From: an uncultured Sphingomonadaceae bacterium
Lineage (GTDB): Bacteria > Pseudomonadota > Alphaproteobacteria > Sphingomonadales > Sphingomonadaceae
Reading direction: 5' to 3'
DNA length: 64,000 nt
NCBI GenBank assembly: GCA_947495985.1
Contig: CANMBD010000001.1
Span: forward strand, 1,116,001 to 1,180,000
The notes under the pieces were generated by a model. That model was not told the DNA's origin. It worked only from the letters and a program-made list of their open reading frames with translations, and did no database searches. Within the stretch, counting starts at the first letter, position 1. The number at the start of each line of letters is the position of its first letter. Positions 16,588 through 24,197 of this stretch are shown here, one piece after another. The translations under genes and the position numbers were made by a program.

Positions 16588-17511
16588 ATGTCAAACTACC
16601 TGCCGACACTGAAGCAGCTGCAATATCTGGTGGCACTGGAAGAACATGGTCATTTTGGACGGGCGGCGGAAGCCTGTTATGTTACCCAGTCGACCCTTTC
16701 AGCCGGCATTAAAGAACTGGAGACATTGCTTGATGTAATGCTGGTAGAACGGACACGTCGCGTGGTGCGCTTTACTGAGCTTGGCAAAAAAATGGTGGAA
16801 AAATCACACCGTATTTTGCGCGAAGCGGAAGAGCTTTCCGACATGGCGCGCTCTGCGGGTCAACCACTAGTTGGTGATGTCCGCATGAGTGTAATTCCGA
16901 CGATTGCACCATTTCTATTACCCAAACTGCTCCCCAGGTTGCGAAAAGAGCGGCCGGAACTCAAACTCTATTTGAAGGAAGAAACCAGTCATTCAGCCTG
17001 TGATTCACTCAATCACGGGCAAGTAGATTGTGTTCTGCTAGCCCTGCCCTTTTCATGTGGTGATGTGGAATCGGAAACTCTGTTTGATGATGAAATTTTT
17101 GTTGCTTTTCCAAAGGATGATCCTCGCGACCCGCCAAAAGTGATTGATCCTGCGATTATAGATGAAAATAGACTCTTGCTTTTGGAGGACGGCCATTGCC
17201 TGAAAGACCATGCTCTTGCCGCCTGTGATCGCCCGGAGCTCAGAGCATCTGCGCGCATGATGGGTACGTCACTCCATACCCTGGTTCAAATGGTCGACAA
17301 CGGGCTGGGCCTGACCCTACTTCCGAAAATGGCCATTGATAGCGGAATTCTAACCCATACCGACATTTTGGCACGCCCGATCAAGTCGGATCGTGCATTT
17401 CGTGATATTGCTTTGGTCTGGCGCAAAAACAGTCCACGCAAAGAAGAATTCAAGCTTCTGGCGGAGATCATGCGTCAGAGTCAAAGCTGGGTTACGGACA
17501 AAGCTGCCTAG
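16588..17511 (+). CDS. oxyR: LysR-family peroxide sensor OxyR
   Basis: 307 aa. The N-terminal winged helix-turn-helix has LKQLQYLVALEEHGHFGRAAEACYVTQSTLSAGIKELE. The effector domain contains LLLEDGHCLKDHALAAC, with C204 and C213 at the same 9-residue spacing as the redox pair C199/C208 of E. coli OxyR. This supports peroxide sensing by disulfide formation. ATG 16588 after AAGGG is preferred to a TTG 30 bp upstream. It is divergent from cysE, and its 3' end overlaps moaE by 4 bp. Confidence 0.92.
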   Translation: MSNYLPTLKQLQYLVALEEHGHFGRAAEACYVTQSTLSAGIKELETLLDVMLVERTRRVVRFTELGKKMVEKSHRILREAEELSDMARSAGQPLVGDVRMSVIPTIAPFLLPKLLPRLRKERPELKLYLKEETSHSACDSLNHGQVDCVLLALPFSCGDVESETLFDDEIFVAFPKDDPRDPPKVIDPAIIDENRLLLLEDGHCLKDHALAACDRPELRASARMMGTSLHTLVQMVDNGLGLTLLPKMAIDSGILTHTDILARPIKSDRAFRDIALVWRKNSPRKEEFKLLAEIMRQSQSWVTDKAA

Positions 17512-17951
17512 TTTTTCCAGCCCTTGGCCGCATCAAGGTCTGACTGACGTTCTTCGACCCAGCTCTCGCTGCCATCTTGTCGTATTTCTTTTTTCCAGAA
17601 CGGTGCGACTGTCTTGAGCTGATCCATGATGTAGGAACAGGCTTCGATCGAAGCCTGACGATGGTCGGAACATGTGCATGCCAGAACAATCTGCTCACCA
17701 ACGCGTAAACGCCCTACCCTGTGGATGATCGTAATCCCGTGAAGATCCCACTTTCCTAACGCTTTATCAGCAATTTTGCGTAACGCTTTCTCGGTCATGG
17801 CAGGATAATGTTCGAGTTCCAGCGCATCAAGCGTGCCATCGCCTCGCACTTGTCCGATAAAGCTGGTCACAGCGCCACCACCGAGCGCCAACAGGTTTTT
17901 TATCTCCGAACCGGCATCAAAATCACTTTCTATGACAGATACCTTGATCAT
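17508..17951 (-). CDS. moaE: Molybdopterin synthase catalytic subunit MoaE
   Basis: 147-aa subunit that inserts sulfur, carried on MoaD, into precursor Z to form molybdopterin. Visible motifs are FIGQVRGDG, LELEHYPAMTEKAL, IIHRVGRLRVGEQIVL and PFWKKEIRQDGSESWV with the catalytic Lys residues. Its ATG overlaps the moaD stop by 4 bp. A molybdopterin-dependent enzyme is not in the window. Confidence 0.95.
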   Translation of the reverse strand: MIKVSVIESDFDAGSEIKNLLALGGGAVTSFIGQVRGDGTLDALELEHYPAMTEKALRKIADKALGKWDLHGITIIHRVGRLRVGEQIVLACTCSDHRQASIEACSYIMDQLKTVAPFWKKEIRQDGSESWVEERQSDLDAAKGWKN

Positions 17952-18223
17952 CCGCCCGTTACCGGTGGAAATATCGCAAGCTCCTCAGCATCACGCAGTG
18001 CCGCATCCAGACCGACAAAATCCTGATCCAAAGCGAAACGCAGCTTTTTAAGATCGGTAAACACATTTCGATAGGCTGGATCACAATTTTGCAGATGTTC
18101 AACAAGTTGGCCGATATTCTCTACCAGCTCAGGAAATTCTATCACTTCCTGATCACGGCCAAGTCGCTCTTTTACCCAAGCAAAATAGACAATGTTGATC
18201 TGGTTCGGCATTTCTTTGGTCAT
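17948..18223 (-). CDS. moaD: Molybdopterin synthase sulfur-carrier subunit MoaD
   Basis: 91-aa ubiquitin-fold protein ending in the essential Gly-Gly (PPVTGG) that is thiocarboxylated. The strand INIVYFAWVKERLG begins the fold. An ATG four codons downstream (18211) is an alternative start. The gene abuts the pgsA stop (18224) and overlaps moaE, forming a pgsA-moaD-moaE operon. Confidence 0.92.
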   Translation of the reverse strand: MTKEMPNQINIVYFAWVKERLGRDQEVIEFPELVENIGQLVEHLQNCDPAYRNVFTDLKKLRFALDQDFVGLDAALRDAEELAIFPPVTGG

Positions 18224-18775
18224 CTAATCCATATGCTTCAGACCAACCCGTAGATAGTCCCAGCCTGTAATAAGCGTCAATATCGCTGCAGCCCAAAGTG
18301 TCCATATACCGACGGTAAGAATGAACCCAAACTGCGGTAGTCCCCCAGATAGTATCAAAGCGCCGAGCGAAATAAGCTGAAATGTAGTCTTCCATTTAGC
18401 CAACTGCGAAACAGGAACGCTGACTTGCAGTCCTGCCAGAAACTCACGCAATCCCGAGACTGCAATCTCGCGAAGCAAGATGATCAGAGCCGCAATGACG
18501 TTATAGCCCTCTATATCGCCGGTAGCGCAGAGGATAAGAATGACCGAAGCGACCATGATCTTATCGGCAATTGGGTCGAGGAAAATGCCCAGCTTGGACA
18601 CTGTGCCCTGGGATCGTGCAAGATAACCATCAAAATAATCCGTTATCGCCATCAACCCGTACAATACCGTCGCCAGCAAGTAACCCAGTTTCCAGTCCGG
18701 CCACCATAGCAAACCGACCAGAAACGGCACCGTGAATATACGGGAAAGGGTCAAAATATTTGGTAGATTCAACAT
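18224..18775 (-). CDS. pgsA: CDP-diacylglycerol-glycerol-3-phosphate 3-phosphatidyltransferase
   Basis: 183-aa inner-membrane enzyme of phosphatidylglycerol synthesis. It has the CDP-alcohol phosphotransferase signature D-G-x2-A-R-x8-G-x3-D-x3-D (DYFDGYLARSQGTVSKLGIF followed by LDPIADK) and several membrane segments. The conserved start MLNLPNILTLSRI is at ATG 18775. A reading extended by 100 residues overlaps the divergent transporter gene and is not supported. Confidence 0.93.
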   Translation of the reverse strand: MLNLPNILTLSRIFTVPFLVGLLWWPDWKLGYLLATVLYGLMAITDYFDGYLARSQGTVSKLGIFLDPIADKIMVASVILILCATGDIEGYNVIAALIILLREIAVSGLREFLAGLQVSVPVSQLAKWKTTFQLISLGALILSGGLPQFGFILTVGIWTLWAAAILTLITGWDYLRVGLKHMD

Positions 18776-18950
18776 ATTGCCCGCTGCCATAACGAGGTTT
18801 GGCCAAAAGTTAAATCCTATCGTTGCAATCCCTACATTGGTGCGTAAATTTTCTCGCATCCAACGCCTTGCGCTATCGGGCAACATCGTTAGGGTAAAGC
18901 CCAATCCATCCCCCTGTCTGACAATGCTCAACAACAGGAAAACTCCAAGA

Positions 18951-20237
18951 ATGAAATCAGCTGTTCGACTATTGGCAAAGCGCCGCTTTTGGCCGCTTTT
19001 CATCACGCAAATGCTTGGAGCATTTAACGATAACTTGTTCAAATTCTCAATGGTTATCCTAGTAACATATGGCATCTACAAGGATCCTGCACAGGACTTT
19101 CAGTTTAATGCATTGGCTTCTGGAATCTTCATTCTGCCCTTTTTTCTATTCTCGTCGCTCGCTGGACAACTGGCAGATAATTATGACAAAGCGCGGATCA
19201 CAAGGCTCGTCAAAACGCTTGAAATTATTATCGCTGTCATCGGCGGCATGGGTCTGTTGATACAATCAATCCCGATCATGCTGACTGCTCTTTTCCTGCT
19301 TGGCTTACAATCAACATTTTTTGGGCCAATTAAATACGCAATTTTACCCCAACATCTTGAAAAGGATGAAGTATTGGCAGGAACAGGATTGGTAGAGGCC
19401 GGCACCTATATCGCGATATTAGCAGGCACAATATTGGGCGGAATCATTATCGATCGTAATGGCAATGGCGTTGAGCTGGCGGTTGTTTCCGTATTTCTGG
19501 TGGCGCTGGTGGGCCGGATAGGCGCGCAATTTATGCCAAGCGCGCCGCCGCAAAAAGAAGTCGAAAAGATTGATTTCAACTTTATTCGCTCGTCCATCAA
19601 ACTGATCTCCGCAACCTTGCACGTTCGGCGGCTATATCTTGCAATTGTGGCCATCAGTTTCTTTTGGACAATAGGGTCGGTCCTGATAATTCAGTTTCCA
19701 CCATTGGTGGAAAATGTCCTGACATCGACACCTGCAGTCGCCAGCCTTTTTCTGGGGGTCTTTTCGATTGGTATTGCAGTGGGATCCATATTGATAAATC
19801 GCTTGTTGAAAAGCGAGGTTTCTGCGCGGTACGCACCGTATAGCGTCATCGCGATGGGCATATTCGTACTGATACTATATTTTATAGCTCGCGGTTGGGA
19901 AGGCTTGCCCAATGGAGAGCTCTATACATTCTCCACATTCATGATGCACGACGGCGCATGGGCTCTGCTTGGTACTTTGGCCGGTGTAGCAGTTTTTGGA
20001 GGTATGTTTGTTGTCCCGCTCTACGCTTTCTTGACCACAACCGTTGATATCAGCGAAACGGCGAGGACAATCGCGGCCAACAACGTTGTCAATTCAGGGT
20101 GTATGGTGCTGGGCGCATTGGCCGCGTTGGGACTGAGCCTGTTGGGTGTTTCGACCACCGAACAACTGCTCTTGGTGACGGGAATGTGTATCGTCGCGGC
20201 ATGGCTGGGCCAGCAATTACATCTCGCCTGCGACTAA
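18951..20237 (+). CDS. MFS transporter, LplT-like
   Basis: About 428 aa with around 12 membrane segments. The N-terminus FWPLFITQMLGAFNDNLFKFSMVIL is typical of the lysophospholipid transporter LplT and the MFS domain fused to acyl-ACP synthetases. These flip lysophospholipids inward for re-acylation. The start at ATG 18951 is chosen because the upstream 73 residues overlap divergent pgsA and look non-coding; ATG 18924 is an alternative. No acyltransferase is fused to it or adjacent, so the substrate is uncertain. Confidence 0.8.
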   Translation: MKSAVRLLAKRRFWPLFITQMLGAFNDNLFKFSMVILVTYGIYKDPAQDFQFNALASGIFILPFFLFSSLAGQLADNYDKARITRLVKTLEIIIAVIGGMGLLIQSIPIMLTALFLLGLQSTFFGPIKYAILPQHLEKDEVLAGTGLVEAGTYIAILAGTILGGIIIDRNGNGVELAVVSVFLVALVGRIGAQFMPSAPPQKEVEKIDFNFIRSSIKLISATLHVRRLYLAIVAISFFWTIGSVLIIQFPPLVENVLTSTPAVASLFLGVFSIGIAVGSILINRLLKSEVSARYAPYSVIAMGIFVLILYFIARGWEGLPNGELYTFSTFMMHDGAWALLGTLAGVAVFGGMFVVPLYAFLTTTVDISETARTIAANNVVNSGCMVLGALAALGLSLLGVSTTEQLLLVTGMCIVAAWLGQQLHLACD

Positions 20238-20256
20238 TACTCTCTTGAAAAGCCGT

Positions 20257-20475
20257 TCAAAAGATGAACAGGTAAAAAGCGGTAAAGAACGCCGAAAAAC
20301 TCAAAAGAAAGAGGCTCGCATCCTCACTCAGTCGTTTTTTGGGCTGCTTGGTAGTTTCTACCAAACCGATTTGCTCTTCATTCGGCGCCAAAGCTTCAAG
20401 CGGCAGACTAAGCCGAAAAGGATGCCTCATGCCTTCGTGATGCAATGCAAGTGAGCGGTTCAGATTCTTTTTCAT
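20257..20475 (-). CDS. Small hypothetical protein with a C-terminal membrane segment
   Basis: 72-aa ORF. The hydrophilic N-terminal ~50 residues are followed by a hydrophobic, Phe-rich end (SLFLLSFSAFFTAFYLFIF), a pattern seen in small tail-anchored membrane proteins. The codon pattern looks coding and it fills an otherwise empty 500-bp stretch between the MFS gene and the next exported protein. The ATG at 20475 has only a weak ribosome-binding site. No family is recognised. Confidence 0.5.
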   Translation of the reverse strand: MKKNLNRSLALHHEGMRHPFRLSLPLEALAPNEEQIGLVETTKQPKKRLSEDASLFLLSFSAFFTAFYLFIF

Positions 20476-20736
20476 GCCGACTTGTTAACAATTTGTTAGC
20501 CATAGAATCCAACAGAAAATTGCTACCTCGCCCTTTTGTATTAAGATGACACAGTCCTATGGGTGCTCTCAAAGTAGAACATCAATCCAGAATGGAGTAA
20601 AATCAAAGAATGTGTGATCTTTGCAACAATGACTAACATTCAGGGCCAAAACCATAAACCTTGTTGATTTCAAACAATTGTTATGGCAATGCGCACTACG
20701 TATTGAGTGAAATGCGAAACCCTGAAGGAGCAAAAT

Positions 20737-20985
20737 ATGCGTTTCGGTAAAATTGGTATGGCTGCAGTTGCAGCTGCATCTCTGGTTGCTACACCTGTGT
20801 TCGCACAGGCTGCACAGCCAGTGGCTAAAATTTCTCAACCTGTTCGTGCTGGTGCATCTGCAGATGAAGAAAGCAAACTCGAAGGCGGATCAGGCATCAT
20901 CATCGCCGTTCTTGCTGCCGCTGCGGTTATTGGCGGCATCATTATCGCTGCTGATGGAAGCGACGACGATCCAACAAGCCCCTGA
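20737..20985 (+). CDS. Small exported protein with a C-terminal membrane helix and acidic tail
   Basis: 82 aa. A signal peptide (residues 1-23, ending ATPVFAQA) precedes a short linker with charged SADEESKLEGG. A hydrophobic Gly/Ala/Ile-rich helix (GIIIAVLAAAAVIGGIIIA) follows and the tail is DGSDDDPTSP. An excellent AAGGAG precedes the ATG, suggesting high translation, and a strong terminator follows, so it is monocistronic. I recall similar small proteins in sphingomonads, but their function is unknown to me. Confidence 0.75.
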   Translation: MRFGKIGMAAVAAASLVATPVFAQAAQPVAKISQPVRAGASADEESKLEGGSGIIIAVLAAAAVIGGIIIAADGSDDDPTSP

Positions 20986-21007
20986 GTTTAGGCGCTAAAT
21001 GATTTTG

Positions 21008-21038
21008 AAATGGCGGCCTTTTGGTCGCCATTTTTTTT
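21008..21038 (+). terminator. Rho-independent terminator after the small exported protein gene
   Basis: AAATGGCGGCC and GGTCGCCATTT form an 11-bp stem (one G-T wobble) with a TTTT loop, followed by a run of T. Confidence 0.9.
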
Positions 21039-21123
21039 GCGCAATAAGATCAGCAAGTATGAACAAATAGCTATTGAGGCACAAACGGTTGCACTTGACC
21101 GACAGATTTCCCATATCCGGTTT

Positions 21124-21690
21124 ATGACAGAAAATCAGCATCATGGCATGCAACAATGGCATGGCACCACCATCCTCTCCGTCCGCAAAAATGGCAAAGT
21201 GATCGTCGCTGGCGATGGTCAGGTTTCCATGGGCCAAACCGTTATGAAACCAAATGCCAAGAAGGTTCGGCAACTGCATGACGGATCAGTCATAGGCGGT
21301 TTTGCCGGGGCTACTGCAGATGCCTTTACGTTATTCGAGCGCCTGGAAGCGAAACTGGAACGCCACAATGGTCAGTTAATGCGTGCGGCGGTGGAACTCG
21401 CAAAGGACTGGCGCACGGATAAATATCTGCGCAACCTTGAAGCCATGATGATCGTTGCAGATAAAGAGGTCACACTGATCCTGACCGGCAATGGCGATGT
21501 CCTTGAGCCCACGCAGGGCATTGCTGCGATAGGGTCTGGTGGAAACTTCGCTCTTGCCGCTGCGAGAGCACTGATTGACTATGAAAAAGATGCCGAGAAG
21601 CTTGCGCGCAAAGCCATGGCTATTGCTGCGGAAGTCTGTGTTTATACCAACGACCAGCTTACGGTCGAAACACTGAAAAGCGCTACTTAG
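21124..21690 (+). CDS. hslV: ATP-dependent protease proteolytic subunit HslV
   Basis: 188-aa threonine peptidase. The catalytic Thr is the first of TT in [14 protein letters not shown] (residue 15 from ATG 21124), exposed after removal of a short propeptide, as usual in alphaproteobacteria. The proteasome-type features [14 protein letters not shown] and [17 protein letters not shown] follow. An extended reading starts inside the preceding terminator and is rejected; an ATG at 21148 is an alternative start. It works as a double hexamer with HslU encoded 55 bp downstream. Confidence 0.93.
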   Translation: MTENQHHGMQQWHGTTILSVRKNGKVIVAGDGQVSMGQTVMKPNAKKVRQLHDGSVIGGFAGATADAFTLFERLEAKLERHNGQLMRAAVELAKDWRTDKYLRNLEAMMIVADKEVTLILTGNGDVLEPTQGIAAIGSGGNFALAAARALIDYEKDAEKLARKAMAIAAEVCVYTNDQLTVETLKSAT

Positions 21691-21745
21691 GTTACTTGCG
21701 CCATTCAGCCACGAATTTCCATTTTTATTCCATTACAGGTTTCAC

Positions 21746-23047
21746 ATGCTAGATAATCTTACCCCAAAAGCCATCGTTAAGGCTCTGGACGAACATATTG
21801 TCGGACAGAAAGACGCAAAACGCGCAGTCGCAGTCGCATTGCGCAACCGCTGGCGGCGCCAGAAACTTCCTGCGGATCTCCGCGAAGAGGTGACACCGAA
21901 AAACATTCTGATGATTGGCCCCACGGGTTGCGGCAAGACTGAAATATCAAGGCGTCTCGCCAAACTGGCAGATGCGCCGTTTATCAAGATTGAAGCCACC
22001 AAATTTACTGAAGTCGGCTATGTCGGTCGCGACGTAGAGCAAATTGCCCGCGATCTTGCTGAAGAGGCGGTGAGGCTGGAACGCGAACGCCGCCGCTCGG
22101 CAGTCAGTGATGTAGCCAGCGATGCAGCCATGAAACGTTTGCTGGATGTATTATGTGGTGAAAATGCCAGCGAAGCGACGCGGGAAAGCTTCCGGCAACG
22201 GGTGGTCGACAATCATATGAACGACACCGAAATCGAGATTGAGGTAGAGGACACCCCAACTGCGCCGATGGATATCCCGGGGATGTCCGGCCAGGTCGGA
22301 ATGATCAATCTGTCTGACATGATGGGCAAGGCATTTGGCCAGAATGCGATGAAACGACGGAAAATGCGGGTTGCCGATGCCTGGGACAAATTGATCGAGG
22401 AAGAGTCAGACAAACGCCTCGACGATGATGATATTGCACGCGCAGCGATCACCGACGCGGAATCCAACGGTATCGTATTTCTTGATGAAATTGACAAAAT
22501 CGCGGTCAGCGATGTGCGCGGTGGTTCAGTCAGCCGAGAGGGCGTCCAACGCGACCTCCTCCCCTTAATCGAAGGCACGACGGTCGCGACAAAATACGGT
22601 CCGATGAAAACAGATCATATCCTGTTCATCGCATCCGGCGCTTTTTCTATCTCCAAACCCAGTGACATGTTACCTGAGCTACAAGGTCGGCTTCCCATTC
22701 GAGTTGAACTCCGCGCGTTAACTGAAGAAGACTTTGTTCGCATTCTTACGGAAACGAAAGCCAATCTACCTGAGCAATATGTCGCTCTCTTGGGCACCGA
22801 AGAAGTCACCATCGACATCACACAAGATGCTATTGAAAAACTTGCTCAGATTGCGGCCAATGTGAACGAAACGGTAGAGAATATCGGTGCTCGCCGATTG
22901 CAGACCGTGATGGAGAAACTGCTGGAAGAGATAAGTTTCGATGCAGAGAATCACAAAGGGGAAACAATCGCGGTGGACGCCGCCTATGTCGATAGCCAGC
23001 TATCTGATGTTGCCAAGGACACAGACTTGTCCAAATATGTGTTATAG
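21746..23047 (+). CDS. hslU: ATP-dependent protease ATPase subunit HslU
   Basis: 433-aa AAA+ unfoldase. [17 protein letters not shown] opens the protein. Walker A is GPTGCGKT (58-65), the pore motif GYVGRD follows, and Walker B is [10 protein letters not shown]. The intermediate domain is between about residues 110 and 230, and the C-terminus LSKYVL is the conserved HslV-activating tail. It forms the HslUV protease that degrades misfolded and regulatory proteins. Confidence 0.96.
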   Translation: MLDNLTPKAIVKALDEHIVGQKDAKRAVAVALRNRWRRQKLPADLREEVTPKNILMIGPTGCGKTEISRRLAKLADAPFIKIEATKFTEVGYVGRDVEQIARDLAEEAVRLERERRRSAVSDVASDAAMKRLLDVLCGENASEATRESFRQRVVDNHMNDTEIEIEVEDTPTAPMDIPGMSGQVGMINLSDMMGKAFGQNAMKRRKMRVADAWDKLIEEESDKRLDDDDIARAAITDAESNGIVFLDEIDKIAVSDVRGGSVSREGVQRDLLPLIEGTTVATKYGPMKTDHILFIASGAFSISKPSDMLPELQGRLPIRVELRALTEEDFVRILTETKANLPEQYVALLGTEEVTIDITQDAIEKLAQIAANVNETVENIGARRLQTVMEKLLEEISFDAENHKGETIAVDAAYVDSQLSDVAKDTDLSKYVL

Positions 23048-23080
23048 GAATTTCCAAACTTGATCTGACGGGAGCAGAAT

Positions 23081-23482
23081 ATGGCTGAGGGTGGGTGCTA
23101 TTGTGGGGCAGTACGTTATGAAATATCTGGCGAGCCGATCAACCAGTCCATATGCCATTGTCGTGATTGCCAGAAAAGCAGCGGCTCGGCTTCCGTGGCT
23201 TGGATTATGCTAGAAAATGATGAGTTTTCCCTGATTGGCGGTGAACTTAAAACAGTCGAGGGCAAAAACGGTGCTGAACGGCTTTTTTGTAACAATTGCG
23301 GCACCGGAATCGCCTATAAAAATGCCAATATCTTGCCTGGTATGATCGACGTGCAAACGGCTACACTTGATGAGCCAGAAGCCTATATTCCTGAAATGAA
23401 CATCCAGCTTGCGGAACAAATCTCTTGGGAAAAGGTCGCACACGAGTTACCGGCCTTTGATCGCTTTCCACCGCAGGAATAA
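23081..23482 (+). CDS. GFA (glutathione-dependent formaldehyde-activating enzyme-like)/CENP-V family protein
   Basis: 133-aa zinc protein. The family's Cys ligands are visible: GGCYCGAVRYEISG (C6, C8), ICHCRDCQKSSG (C25, C27, C30) and LFCNNCGTGI. It starts at an ATG with GGGAG upstream. Members are annotated as S-(hydroxymethyl)glutathione synthases, but most are of unknown function. It lies between hslU and a peroxiredoxin-like gene in the same direction. Confidence 0.85.
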   Translation: MAEGGCYCGAVRYEISGEPINQSICHCRDCQKSSGSASVAWIMLENDEFSLIGGELKTVEGKNGAERLFCNNCGTGIAYKNANILPGMIDVQTATLDEPEAYIPEMNIQLAEQISWEKVAHELPAFDRFPPQE

Positions 23483-23552
23483 TCTGTCTTGAATCCGTAA
23501 CCGTATACCGTCCTGCGGCGAATTGCCGCTGAGAAACCACAGGAGAATTATT

Positions 23553-24182
23553 TTGAGAAAGAGTGCATCTCTTTTGGCTTTGACCTCTGCACTGGCCCTC
23601 GCATCATGTTCACAATCTGAAAGTTCAGTGAATGACGGCGAAGAAACATCAGAAGCAGCTGAACCCACTATGGCTGGAACAGTCGAGGAAGTTGCGACCA
23701 TCGACGCCGGCCTTGCTGTTGGTTCTTCGGCTCCTGCTAAAGCAGAATTTAATACCGGCGAGGGTAGCAAGACACTGGCCAGTATCCTGGAGGATGGTCC
23801 AGCAATTCTAGTATTCACCCGTTCGGTAGAATGGTGTCCATTCTGTCAGACTCAGTTGAAAGGCATTAACGCGATTGTCAGCGACCTCGATCAGAGGGGC
23901 TATAAACTATACGGCGTCAGCTATGACAGCGTCGAAAGCCAGGACCGTTTCTCCAAAAACCAGATGCTGGAATACACAATGCTGTCTGACGAGAGCTCTG
24001 CAGTGATCGATGCGTTTGAATTGCGTGATCCACAATATACAGAAGGAAAAGCCGTTGGCGTTCCCTATGCTTCAGTCATCGTTGTCGACAAGGACGGCAA
24101 GATCATTGCCAAATCTGTGTCGGGTGATTTCAAGAAACGCCCAACAAATGATCAACTGCTGGCGATAGTCGACGCGATATAA
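23553..24182 (+). CDS. Lipoprotein peroxiredoxin-like (AhpC/TSA, redoxin) protein
   Basis: 209 aa. It has a lipoprotein signal with lipobox LALASC, then an acidic Ser/Glu linker, then a thioredoxin-fold redoxin domain with SVEWCPFCQTQL and the cis-Pro region GVPYASVIVVDKDGKI. CxxC suggests a thiol peroxidase or reductase in the periplasm. The TTG at 23553 is preferred because AGGAG lies 5-8 nt upstream; an earlier TTG at 23523 lacks this. Convergent with the M16 peptidase gene. Confidence 0.82.
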   Translation: MRKSASLLALTSALALASCSQSESSVNDGEETSEAAEPTMAGTVEEVATIDAGLAVGSSAPAKAEFNTGEGSKTLASILEDGPAILVFTRSVEWCPFCQTQLKGINAIVSDLDQRGYKLYGVSYDSVESQDRFSKNQMLEYTMLSDESSAVIDAFELRDPQYTEGKAVGVPYASVIVVDKDGKIIAKSVSGDFKKRPTNDQLLAIVDAI

Positions 24183-24197
24183 CGCCATTTTTTTCGC

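Noticed and set aside
18776..19075. 100-residue N-terminal extension of PgsA
   Set aside because: Overlaps the divergent transporter gene and lacks the family pattern; the conserved start is MLNLPNIL.
21090..21120. CTTGACC...CCCATAT as a heat-shock (RpoH) promoter for hslV
   Set aside because: The spacing is too short, and it would place the transcript start almost at the hslV ATG.
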